Origin: Symsagittifera roscoffensis
Taxonomy: Eukaryota; Xenacoelomorpha; Acoela; Convolutidae
Assembly: GCF_963678635.1 (NCBI RefSeq)
Contig: NC_087069.1
Location: 990,948-1,054,947, forward strand
Length of the DNA stretch: 64,000 nt
Reading direction: 5' to 3'
In this document: piece after piece, positions 46,029 to 54,829 of the stretch
Position numbering within the stretch: the stretch's first letter is position 1
Layout: every line of letters begins with the position of its first letter
Made by a program: the position numbers and the translations under genes
Notes under the pieces: model-generated
The model's database searches: none
Told to the model about the DNA's origin: nothing
Seen by the model: only the letters and a program-made list of their open reading frames with translations

Positions 46029-47479
46029 CGTGGGCTAAAAAAATTATTATTTTGAGATTGAAAAGCGGTGGTATGGGGCTGTTCAATAATTTGTTCATAA
46101 GTATTATCATCTTGTGATTGAGGTGTTATTATATGTTGGACGGGACTTTGCGATGTATTGAGTCGAAAATTTGGATTATGTGTGATGGCTAAATTTCGAA
46201 AATTTCGTGGGACTAGGGATAGTGGATGGTTATTTGGTAGGGGTGGTAATTGTGGTGCCGTGGTCCAATTATAATTATGGTCTGCAAAGTTGTTTCTAGT
46301 GAATGTTTTGCGTGTTTTTGATGGTATTGTCATGGGTCTGTATGTTTGGTAATCCATATGTGAATATTTAGGGTCAACCGAAGGTTTAACGGTTGATTGT
46401 AAGGTTACCTGTGTTTGTGAAGGATTTGTATTTCTTGGTGTTGTTAAATTTGGGCGTATTGGTGAAATACTTTGTTGTGTAGTTGTTGTGTGTACAATTT
46501 CTTCATTTATGAAGTGTGATGGTGTCTGGATATCTTGTTGAGTAAGATTCCTAGTTCCATTGAGGTTTTCGTTGTGTATGACTGTAGAGTTTAAACTATT
46601 ATTTTGTGTATCGGGTAAAAATGTATTATAGTTTAATGGTGTTGCATCAATTGTTAATGGTATTACTCTTACATAATCTCTTATGTAAGATATTGTACCT
46701 ATTGCTTGACTTGAGATTGATTGTGGAAAGCTTATAAATGCGGGATGAGACCATTCGGGGTCCCAAACATAATCTGATTGTTCTGTGATAGCGGTATCAT
46801 CGTTCGAATTTTGGGGTCTAAAATTTTTTCTTGCTTGTGCAATTAAATCAATATTGTGTGTGAAATAATCTATTATGAACCATGCCAAAATTTTTTGTAA
46901 ATCGTGTTTGGTATGTTGTGAAACGTCGTCTTTCGTGAAATTTTCTTTAATGATGTTTAAATAACTAGAGAGTAGTGTGATTTCATGTCGTACTCTTAAA
47001 TGTTTAGATGTTTCTGTCGGTGAGACATTTGTTAATGGGATTTCGTTTTCTAATATCGAAATATAACTATATATTATTGCGAAAACTTCATTGGTGAAAA
47101 TGGAGTTTGCCCTTTGTGAGTTATGGTATTGGATGCTTTTTATATATTCTGAAAAAACTTTTGAAAATTCTAAATCAAGATCGTCTGTTTGAATAGTATA
47201 TGTTCTATTATTATGGTTTGGGGAAGTGAATTCTATAGAGTAGATTCCATACTGTTGTGTTATGTTGCATATATCTTTTAGATAGTGATCTATGATTTGT
47301 CTTTTGATTTTTACATCGGGGAACTCTGTTTTACATGGACTGATTCCGGGTTCAAATAAATTTACGAGTAAATTTTGACAAAATATGTGTTGTCCTCTAT
47401 CAGTATCTGCATCTACTATAAAAGGAAAGATTTCATCATCATCTGGGGTTTCGTCACCTGGGGTGTGCGTTGAGCTCAT
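46025..47479 (-). CDS. LTR-element ORF 2, 484 aa, possibly Gag-like
   Basis: An intact frame starting 26 nt before the end of ORF 1 and ending in the ATGA shared with ORF 3. The N terminus is acidic (GDETPDDDEIFPF). Residues of about 30-260 look helical and folded (segments such as EVFAIIYSYISILENEI and DLQKILAWFIIDYF). The last 180 residues are Thr/Asn/Gln/Pro-rich and probably disordered. A helical core with a disordered tail would suit a capsid-like protein, but this is inference: no CCHC motif or known Gag signature is visible. Confidence 0.85.
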   Translation of the reverse strand: MSSTHTPGDETPDDDEIFPFIVDADTDRGQHIFCQNLLVNLFEPGISPCKTEFPDVKIKRQIIDHYLKDICNITQQYGIYSIEFTSPNHNNRTYTIQTDDLDLEFSKVFSEYIKSIQYHNSQRANSIFTNEVFAIIYSYISILENEIPLTNVSPTETSKHLRVRHEITLLSSYLNIIKENFTKDDVSQHTKHDLQKILAWFIIDYFTHNIDLIAQARKNFRPQNSNDDTAITEQSDYVWDPEWSHPAFISFPQSISSQAIGTISYIRDYVRVIPLTIDATPLNYNTFLPDTQNNSLNSTVIHNENLNGTRNLTQQDIQTPSHFINEEIVHTTTTQQSISPIRPNLTTPRNTNPSQTQVTLQSTVKPSVDPKYSHMDYQTYRPMTIPSKTRKTFTRNNFADHNYNWTTAPQLPPLPNNHPLSLVPRNFRNLAITHNPNFRLNTSQSPVQHIITPQSQDDNTYEQIIEQPHTTAFQSQNNNFFSPR

Positions 47480-47921
47480 TTTTTCGTTCGATGACTGTTA
47501 ATATGTAATTATTAATGTGTCGAATTGGTTGATTCCAATTGTATAAATGTACTGGTTTGTGTTTATACTGCTTTTTTATTCTTCTTTTTCCTCTTTTTGA
47601 TGAATTTGAAGTTGTTTCTGAGTCAGAAAAATATAGTTGATCGTGAAGTGGGCAATTTTTATCTATTGATTCTTTTAGTTTGTAAAGTTCGTCTAAACTG
47701 TTGGTTTCTGATTCTGAAAATGCGTTTCGATTTTTTGAAAATCTTTTTCGTGTTATTTGTCTTTGTTTAGTTATTATTTTCCTCTTTAGTGTTTGTCGTT
47801 TTGTGCGAATGTATCCAACTGTTTGTGTATGAGGTGTGATTACAAGGTCGTATTTTTTGTTATTTATTTCACAATTGTGTAAAACGATTGTTTGTTTATT
47901 TCCTAGGTTTTTAAATGACAT
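47454..47921 (-). CDS. LTR-element ORF 1, 155 aa, basic protein
   Basis: The first long frame after the leader. It is strongly basic, with an Arg/Lys cluster at about residues 40-62 (RQTLKRKIITKQRQITRKRF) and a second at about 109-121 (KRGKRRIKKQYKHK), separated by an acidic Ser/Glu/Asp segment. Two basic clusters suggest nuclear import or nucleic-acid binding. It may be the element's nucleocapsid or a regulatory protein, but no known fold is recognised. It overlaps ORF 2 by 26 nt in a different frame. Confidence 0.8.
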   Translation of the reverse strand: MSFKNLGNKQTIVLHNCEINNKKYDLVITPHTQTVGYIRTKRQTLKRKIITKQRQITRKRFSKNRNAFSESETNSLDELYKLKESIDKNCPLHDQLYFSDSETTSNSSKRGKRRIKKQYKHKPVHLYNWNQPIRHINNYILTVIERKNELNAHPR

Positions 47922-47939
47922 AAGGTTTAGAATGACGGA

Positions 47940-48850
47940 TGCAAAGGTTGTTAAATGATTTTTATTTTCTTAAACTGTTAGTTCTTACGATTTTTTGGTT
48001 AGGTTAACCTGGGTCTATTTGTTCAGGGTTGGAGAGAAAAGTATTTCGATTCCGAAGAATGATTTTTACTTTCTCGTGACTAGTATAAGCTAAGGTGTTA
48101 ACTTACTTAATCTTACTTAGGGGTAGTGATTGTGTTCAAGGGTTGGAGAATAGTAAATCGATCCACAAGGTTCAGGTATAATTAGAACGCGAGTAGTTCG
48201 TTAGATACTATTTTAAACTTACTAAGTCTAAGATTTATCCTGGGTCTGGTAAGAGGGGGGGTCAAGTGAAGGATGAATAACCGAAGTTCTTCACTATTTA
48301 TCCTAATTTGAATGATTAGTTTTGTTTAAAAATTTCTATTAGTCTTGGGTCTTTAGAAAGGGTTGGGTAGTGAATCGACGTTTGAGGTCGTTAGACACTA
48401 ATTAAGTGAGTGGGGGAGAACAAAGTTGTTCTGTTTGATCCAAGGATAAGCCTTGATGATCAAATTTAAAATTTAATTAAGTAGAAAATGATTTAAGATC
48501 CAAGGATAAGCCTTGATGATCTGGTTTTAAAATTAAGTGAATTTAAGTTTTAATAAAATTTTAAATGTGTGTAAAGGAAAGATTTAGTGTTTTGATGATG
48601 TTAGTGGGTTTATGATTGCTGTTATGTTTTAGATGATGAAGCTGGAACAATAGGATGATTTATGATTACTAACCAATTATTGTCATGCTACTAATTTTTA
48701 TTTTTATTTTCCAATAAATATTTTTCAAACATGTTTTGTATAATACTGCAGAGTTTTAGGAAAACGATCTAAGATCTTTTTATCAATCGTTATTGTATAA
48801 TATTAATTTTGTTTAGCGCCTGAAATGATTTTGAAGAGTAACTTCAAGGT
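47940..48850 (-). promoter_or_regulatory. Leader of the LTR element with duplicated words
   Basis: The sequence between the primer site and ORF 1 contains diverged copies of a GGTTGGAGAGAATAGTAAATCGAT-type block (about 48.03, 48.13 and 48.36 kb) and an almost exact 60-bp duplication starting GATCCAAGGATAAGCC at 48438 and 48498. Read in sense, that word can fold (ATCAAGG against CCTTGGAT). Duplicated hairpins in a leader are what a packaging or dimerisation signal could look like; that role is inferred only. Confidence 0.5.
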
Positions 48851-48851
48851 T

Positions 48852-49085
48852 TTATGTTTGCAAATGGAAATCTAAATTCATTGCAAGTAGTATTCGAAAT
48901 ATAAAAGTTTGTTCTGGCTTTTGCCGAACTATCATATAACTATACGGCAAGTTTCTACTTTGTCGTATGTCGTCTTTGGTTCGAGGTCTTCTTCCAATTC
49001 CGGGTAGTTCTGTTATGGTTCGGAATATTGGCTCTGATCTATTGAGTCGGAGAGACATTTCAATTAATTTATTGTCGTATAACAT
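48852..49085 (-). CDS. Small leader ORF of the LTR element, 77 aa
   Basis: A frame of 77 codons beginning 86 nt inside the element, just after the primer site, upstream of the three main ORFs. It is basic, with TELPGIGRRPRTKDDIRQSR in the middle. It could be a small first protein or an upstream ORF that tunes translation of ORF 1. Its length alone does not prove coding. Confidence 0.35.
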   Translation of the reverse strand: MLYDNKLIEMSLRLNRSEPIFRTITELPGIGRRPRTKDDIRQSRNLPYSYMIVRQKPEQTFIFRILLAMNLDFHLQT

Positions 49086-49154
49086 TTTGTAAATGTTTTT
49101 GTCTAATTTCTAATCTATTTTTGGTTAATTCTAATCTAGTAAGGTCTTGTTCGA

Positions 49155-49171
49155 GACTTATGGTCGCACCA
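49155..49171 (-). promoter_or_regulatory. Probable primer-binding site
   Basis: Two bases inside the 5' LTR, in sense, the sequence TGGTGCGACCATAAGTC begins with the TGG expected opposite a tRNA CCA end. The complement, ending GGTCGCACCA, looks like a tRNA 3' end. I could not name the tRNA. Confidence 0.6.
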
Positions 49172-49173
49172 GA

Positions 49174-49583
49174 TGAGTTAGGACTGGTATGTATAACTCA
49201 TAGAGTAATTTCGGATAGGGTACACCGTCTGCTCGTCACGCTATCTTATTTTCGGCCGGATAGATTCGTGCAACTTCTTAGTCTAATACCGATCCTAATC
49301 TTACTCTTATACTATCTAGTCTCAGGTTGTTTAACTAGTCTCTGCTAGGCTCAATAGATCTAGGGTATACTGGTTTATTGCGGCTGCTGAAGTGCTCGGG
49401 AGAGTCCAACTAATTTCTAAGTTAAATTCAAATCTCTCTGGTGCTGAAGTTACAAGTAACTTCAGCACTTACAAATAAGTGGGTTGTTAGTTAGATGGAT
49501 CATGATTGGTTAATATTAAATACTTTACATTGGTAAAACATTTAATTTATCCAATCATAAAATATAGTTTAGATCAGGTTCCA
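49174..49583 (-). repeat. 5' LTR
   Basis: 410 bp, matching the left LTR with no difference seen by eye. The poly(A) signal complement TTTATT is at 49374-49379 and the palindrome at 49441-49468. The TAAT at 49584-49587 is the target duplication. Confidence 0.9.
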
Positions 49584-49760
49584 TAATCGATTAAAATGTA
49601 AAAGAATTTATTGTAATTTGATTTCAGAATGAGATATTATAATCGATTATTAAATGGTTAAAATCAATTTTTTCTTAATTTTATGTTCTTAGTACTAGTC
49701 GGATTGGTACTAAAATCATAATATAATCGATAATTAATGCTTGCAACTGGACGCGGGCTT
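49584..49760. repeat. (GATTATAAT)-type repeat, right flank of the LTR element
   Basis: TAATCGATTAAAATG, ATAATCGATTATTAAATGG and ATAATCGATAATTAATG continue the repeat interrupted by the LTR element. The joined flanks give a GATTATAATCGATT word, the family's usual palindrome. Confidence 0.65.
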
Positions 49761-50197
49761 TTTTCTTAGAGCTTTCCGTAATGAATATTTCAAATTAATT
49801 AAACTAAGACACCGCCTTCTACTCCCCTTATCGACATTAAGATTTAGACCAACAACCATTGGAATTTTTTAAACATTGATGTTCAGTGTAGCTAATTGTG
49901 ACTTCAGATCTGAAGCATATGTTGCTGACCAGATTCAACTCAAATGCACTTGGCTTAATTGAAAGATCGGTCAGCGCTGTTGAACATAATGCAGTCTAGT
50001 TCTGCTATTTAACGATACAACTGCAAAAACCAAATGCTTACACAGCTGAAAAACCGACTCGTTATGATGATTATTATATACATTCTGTGCATTTAGTTTT
50101 AGTTTTTTTCTTTTCAAAATTAAATGCATTTTCTTTTTAGTTATTTTTTTGTCATGTTTCATTTTAAATTACTCGAATTATTTTAATCAGAACTGAA

Positions 50198-50504
50198 ATG
50201 TCGGCTCTCAACAATAGTTTCATTGAAAATATGAGGCTTAAGAGAAATATAACTTCAGTAAGACTATATCAGAACCCAGAATCTATTTTGAAGAACTTCC
50301 CATTTAGCCGAAAAGAAAGTTCTGGTCCCAAAGTTGGGCCTTTTATGAATTCCCCTCCGAACTCGAACAGAAATAGTCCCAAGAAGAGAAATAGTCCCGA
50401 GAATGGCGGACGGTCTGCTTTGAGCTTACCCTTTGCCAGAATCAGCCAATCTTTGGTCTCAAATGAGGTCGACGAACTATCCAGACTCAAAAATCTGCTG
50501 CGCA
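50198..50504 (+). CDS. Exon of an unrecognised Ser/Asn/Pro-rich protein
   Basis: It runs from the ATG at 50198, shortly after a good acceptor (TTTTAATCAG ending at 50190), to the donor GTGAGT at 50505, leaving in phase 1. The 102 codons encode a basic, polar protein with RKESSGPKVG, two NSP words (NRNSPKKRNSPE) and a possible helix at the end (NEVDELSRLKNLLR). It is either a first coding exon or, since the acceptor also keeps the frame open (entry phase 2), an internal one. Its exit phase matches the entry phase of the exon at 53017. The NSP/Lys/Glu words recall the block at 34.4 kb (NSPKDKEEE), but the similarity is too short to mean much. Confidence 0.6.
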
Positions 50505-50669
50505 GTGAGTTATTAAATGAAATAATAATTCTTATAAAAATTTGATCGAAATTTTTTGTAATTTCTTTTTTCTGTGAACTCGAAGAATAACTCTACTTTG
50601 CGTCACGCAAAACGCAAACTTGGTTTTTTCTTTTTCTAAATTGTCTTTTTTAAGGACCACATTAAGTGT

Positions 50670-50980
50670 TCATTTTATGTTGCGACCGTCTCGACCAAAA
50701 GTCGACATATTTCGCTGCTCTCGGCCGAATTCGGTATGTTTCGACTTTCTCAATCGCAAAAAAAAAATGAGCTCGATCACATGTTTTTAAAGTTTTCGAG
50801 GTGTGTTTCGACATGTTCGACCAAAAATTGACATGTTTTGACCATGCTCGGCCAAAATTTTCTTTGTTTCGATCGTGCTCGCGGTATGTACAGGTTTGTT
50901 ATCGACCCAATCCTATCTCTCGACCGTTCTTTCTTTCGAGCTCTGACATCTTCTCGACTTTGAAAGACGATACATAAAGT
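50670..50980. repeat. TCGAC-rich repeat related to the 10-12 kb array
   Basis: Words such as TTTCGACTTTCTC, TCGGCCAAAA, TCGACCAAAA and ATGTTTCGACATG recur irregularly. They are the complement of the 30-bp unit at 10.5-11.6 kb, so this is a dispersed, reversed and diverged copy of that repeat. Confidence 0.55.
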
Positions 50981-50999
50981 GAGCCGGTCGACCTGGGAA

Positions 51000-51650
51000 G
51001 CCGCTGATTTTAGGAAAGTTGTTTCACGTTATGAGTCAATTCTATCAATGAAAACGCTCCACAAGGCATCAAAAAATTTCATTCCACTCATTTTATAAAC
51101 AAAATCGCAACAAAATAACGTTATTTTGAAGAAACTATTGATGCGTAGAAACTTCAAAAAGTTTGATGTAGCTTTGATAACTTAAATCAATTTGCAAAAC
51201 ATAATTGTTGTTTAGCAATGAAACTTTGAAAACTTTCATGTATTGTAGATAGCTTGCTTTTGTTGGCAAAAAGGTTTTTACAAGCAAGCAATTCGTGCGC
51301 TGGGATATTGCAATGTTTCATTTTGCTTTGATAGCTTAAGTCAATGTGCAAAAAACTCAAGTTGTTCAAGCAAACTTTCCTGCAACACATATTGAATGAA
51401 GTCAGCTTTGTTTTCGATAGCTTGTTCCAACAGCTTACTTGAAAAATGTGAATCTTTTAACCTTGATTTTCAGCTTTTCGCCAAAAAAGGCTCTTTTTTT
51501 AACCGCACTTGAATTGAAAAAAAAACTAGTGAGAAAAAATTCATGCGTACACTAATAGGCACTGTCTAGTTTGACAAAAAAATGAATTGATCTTGTCCGA
51601 CGTCTAAGACACTGATAGAAAAGTCTAAAAAGAGAAATTTCACATTTCTG
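51000..51650. other. Intron-like DNA without a recognised feature
   Basis: AT-rich. A CTTTGATAGCTTAAGTCAATGTGCAAAA-type word occurs twice (51.17 and 51.33 kb). No exon is supported. Confidence 0.35.
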
Positions 51651-51663
51651 GAACAGTCTTGCC

Positions 51664-52100
51664 CAGGGGCGGATCTAGGATTTTCTCGAGGGGGGGGGGC
51701 GGATTTTCAAAAAATTTTCGAAAATTTTGACGACCTTTTTTTTTTTTTTATAGGTCGGTCAGATTGACGTTCCGAGCTCTCCCAAAGCAGTAAAAAGACC
51801 CTGTTTTGGCCAAACTTTCTGCGCCGCAGGCAATTTTTTTGAAAAAACAGGTCAAAAAAGCCGTTTTTGGGCACTTTTTGGAAAATTTTGACAAGAAAAA
51901 CGCATTTTTTTGGCGCGCGCTCCCCCTCAAAATTAGTATATATTGGCGCTTAAGGCGCCTTTAGAAAAATTTTAGGGTCGGTCGGCCAAAAATGGATTTC
52001 TTAAAAAGTACCAAAGGGGGGACCCTTTGGATTGGCAGGGGTTCGAATCCCTGAGGGAAAGGCGTCCGACCCCCCTGCCCCCCCCCTAAATCCGCCCCTG
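51664..52100 (+). mobile_element. Complete hAT-type MITE, 437 bp, with target duplication
   Basis: Ends CAGGGGCGGATCTAGG and, reversed, CAGGGGCGGATTTAGG form a 16-bp inverted repeat with one mismatch. GTCTTGCC directly repeats at 51656-51663 and 52101-52108, the 8-bp target duplication of hAT elements. The body has CCGAGCTCTCCC, GCGCCGCAGGCAA, CTCCCCCTCAAAATTAG, AAATGGATTTCTTAAA and a B-box-like palindrome, GGGGTTCGAATCCC. No transposase is present. This is the reference copy for the family in this window. Confidence 0.93.
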
Positions 52101-52109
52101 GTCTTGCCA

Positions 52110-53016
52110 AAGTAGATAGTTTTTGTAAGCGTTGTAGTTGGTAGCCCTCTGATTTTTCAAAACATGTCTTTGATTGGTTTGAAAAGAGCATGCCTCAAAA
52201 AAGTTGTTATGTATTAGAAAGATTAAGAGTAATGAATGTAGTGAAGACTCTTATATAGGTCTTGCTGATTTTTTTAAGGAAAAGTCTCAATTTCTTAAGA
52301 ACTACAGATGTGCATTCATACGTATTGATGCGTTTCTGAATGCACTTAGGTGTATATGCACTTTTTGAGTTCAATTGAAATTCATCTGCTGCAAGCACTC
52401 TCCAAAAACGAACGTGGAAATGGCGCAAAAAACGTGAACGATTTCTAGTTTCGAAAGTGGAATTAATTTTTAAGATATCCCAGCGGAATAAAAACCTTAC
52501 CTATTGATCCTGTTTTTTTTTCAAATTGGGTTCATATTATTAAAAAAGCGCCAATCATTAATTGTTCTAGAAATTCAAAGAGCGTAAAGGGCATCTGTTT
52601 TCATCTTTGAAATTTGAAAATTGAGATTTTTTCAAGAAAGTCAGTGCTTTTATGTTTAATTGCGTTCATAACTCTTTTTCAATCTTCGATTGGCTGTTTT
52701 GAAAGGTTTGTACTTACACACTTTTCATATTATTTTCAAATGAAAAGTTTAAAAATGAATTTGGTGTCAGAAAAAAATTGAAAGCATCTGGACAAACTGG
52801 TCAGCGTCGTAAGCAAATACCTGTAGCTACTCGTTGGTAGAGTTACTAGTTTTATTCGATCATATAGTTTACTTTGTAATCAAGTATTTTATGAGGCTTG
52901 TGATTTAGCTGGAGTTCAGTATACTGATCAATGTACTCTTATAAATAATGCAGACTATGAAATACAGAGCCTGACGTGGTGATACTTTTTCAATAGAGTT
53001 ACGTTGATTGCTTCAG
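52110..53016. other. Intron-like DNA before the exon at 53017
   Basis: AT-rich sequence with no recognised element or RNA gene. It ends in a pyrimidine tract and TTCAG. Confidence 0.4.
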
Positions 53017-53644
53017 TTTACTGCAATCCCACTAATCAATACGCGTCATCTAACAGTGGAGGGGGAGGAGGGCAACAAGCGGACGCCACATCGGCAGACA
53101 GCGGCTACAGCCAACACACAAGTGGTCAGATTGGCACAATACAACGCCGCAGAACAACATTAAATGGTCTATCACACTCTTCCCAGTCCAAACACAGTAA
53201 AAACAACCCAAATAGTTTCAATTCCGATGCCCAAAACAACAACATCAACAACCAAAACAACAACAACAGTTTTATTAGTAGCCTGCACCACAGTTCCACA
53301 AATGAAGACTTGGTAGCCCTGGGAAAAGTAGCCAGCACTTCCCGGAACGACAGCAGCAGTCAAGTTTCCAATCAGGTGTCCTTTGGGGGGTTCTTGTCGT
53401 CACCTCAAGCTGTTCTCAATAGTGTGAACAATAGGGGCAGTAATTCCAAGTACAGAACCACCACCGACCCCTGCTACTCTTCCCCAGTGGCTAATAATGG
53501 AGGAGGAGGGGGAGGGGGAGGGGGGAGTGTGTTTGGAGCTAGTGGGGTGCACAACAGCAGCAGCTCTGGCTTCATGTCCGGAGGAGGGGGTGTGACTGGC
53601 AGCCCTCACAAGAACGGATCCGCCCAGTCGTTCACATTTTCCAG
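53017..53644 (+). CDS. Large exon of an unrecognised Gly/Ser/Asn-rich protein
   Basis: It runs from the acceptor TTCAG (53012-53016), entry phase 1, to the donor GTTCGA at 53645, exit phase 2. About 209 codons are open in one frame with high GC content. The protein is low complexity: a Gly run, SADSGYSQHTSGQIG, a basic TIQRRRTTLNG motif, an Asn/Gln tract, Ser-rich stretches, then a nine-glycine run and a Ser/Gly end. The RRRT and Ser-rich words could be phosphorylation sites. An earlier acceptor at CAATAG (52996) is possible and would add seven codons with entry phase 2. With the exon at 50198 it forms a phase-matched pair; whether both belong to the 12-29 kb gene is unknown. Confidence 0.7.
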
Positions 53645-53979
53645 GTTCGAGCCAGTTTATTTGGTCAATCATCACTTGACCAATTTAATGCATCTAAGGT
53701 GGGCCGTCGTCTCCACTTATTCATCCAAAGAGGGTGGGTGGGGAGATTCGATGCGTTCTTCGCTCTAAGGCTCACTCAAATGTTCTTCACTGTGGCCGAC
53801 TATTACACAGATTTCGACTGATTTAGTTTCGTGGTCAGCAGCGAGCAAATAATAATCCAAACTTAAAACATGCACTTCAGGTTATGTTTTACTTTTTCAA
53901 GCATATGACGCTTCCCCGCATTGGTCTGTCAGTAATAATCAGTACTGCTTCAGAGTAAAACTATAGACATTTTTTTCTA

Positions 53980-54066
53980 GGACTGTTCCACGAAAAACAC
54001 AGTTAAACGAGAAAAAAAAAAACAGTACTGTTGTTTTTGTATCACTGTTTTTGTCCTGGAACAGTA
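53980..54066. repeat. Short inverted repeat around AACAGTACTGTT
   Basis: GGACTGTTCCACGAAAAACA on the left faces TGTTTTTGTCCTGGAACAG on the right, with a perfect AACAGTACTGTT palindrome between. It could fold as a cruciform or be a minimal MITE. Confidence 0.5.
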
Positions 54067-54092
54067 CTATAATTTTTTTAAATTTTCGAATC

Positions 54093-54820
54093 CTGGAGTT
54101 CCGTGGATCATAATCTATTATATTGTCATTTTATAGTCAGTATCTATCAAATAACAAATAGTAATCGATCATAATCCATCAAAAATGAATTATAATCCTA
54201 GTATTTTCTAAATCATTATGATCCCCCCACCCAGTTTACCCTTCCTCAGTTACCCCCCCCCCCCCCCCCTATCTTAGTTTAATCCCCCAAACCCCCCCCC
54301 CGTTAACGATTGCGGGGTAAAAATATGGGAGGAGGGTGGAATAAAAACTTGGTGAGAGGGTTAAAATGGTAAACAAACTGGGGGGGGGGGGGGGGGGGGG
54401 GGAGGTGTTGGTTTAAACTTTAGTAAATATGGGGGTTGGCGTAGGGATAAACGTAGGGGAGTGGGGGGAGGGGATTTGCGCAAATGCGGATTGGGTGGGG
54501 GCAAAGTGAGGGGGGAGTTTAATTTGAGTAAGTTTAGATTGCTAGTAGAGCGTGTAAGACGCAGAAATGTTGCAAGTTTTGCAGATGATTTTTCAAAAAA
54601 ATGTTAAGACTATAATCCGTTATAATCAAATCTAATGGTTTTTATTAGGGTTATAATCCATTATAGTGGATTTTAATGGATTGGGTTTATACGAAAATAA
54701 TCGATTGTAATGACATTATAATCGATTTCGTGGTTTAAATTTGCAACAAAAATGGATTAAATTCACACCACTTTAGACAACAATTTTCCATTATAATCTA
54801 TTAGTATCCATGGAACTCCA
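54093..54820. mobile_element. MITE with (GATTATAAT) body and long C and G runs
   Basis: CTGGAGTTCCGTGGAT on the left and ATCCATGGAACTCCAG on the right form an inverted pair with one mismatch. Inside are GATTATAAT words at both ends, then a C-rich part (54.23-54.31 kb) with a C run of about 18, and a G-rich part (54.31-54.53 kb) with a run of about 22 G. The C and G parts are themselves roughly inverted (TTACCCCC against GGGGGTAAA). The body matches the start of the window. Confidence 0.75.
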
Positions 54821-54829
54821 GTGCGGGTG

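Larger units (their letters stand above)
42201..49583 (-). mobile_element. Complete LTR element without recognisable pol, 7383 bp
   Basis: Direct 410-bp repeats starting TGAGTTAGG and ending GGTTCCA (TG...CA) bound the element, and TAAT flanks both sides. Sense is the minus strand: three long ORFs, the AATAAA in the LTR and the primer-site-like sequence all agree. Order in sense direction: 5' LTR (49583-49174), primer site, 1.25-kb leader with duplicated words, ORFs of 155, 484 and 601 codons, a 1.6-kb non-coding tail, 3' LTR (42610-42201). I see no protease, reverse transcriptase, RNase H, integrase or CCHC knuckle. It is therefore a non-autonomous or novel element that must be mobilised in trans. 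I saw no difference between the LTRs, and all ORFs are intact, so insertion is recent. Confidence 0.9.
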
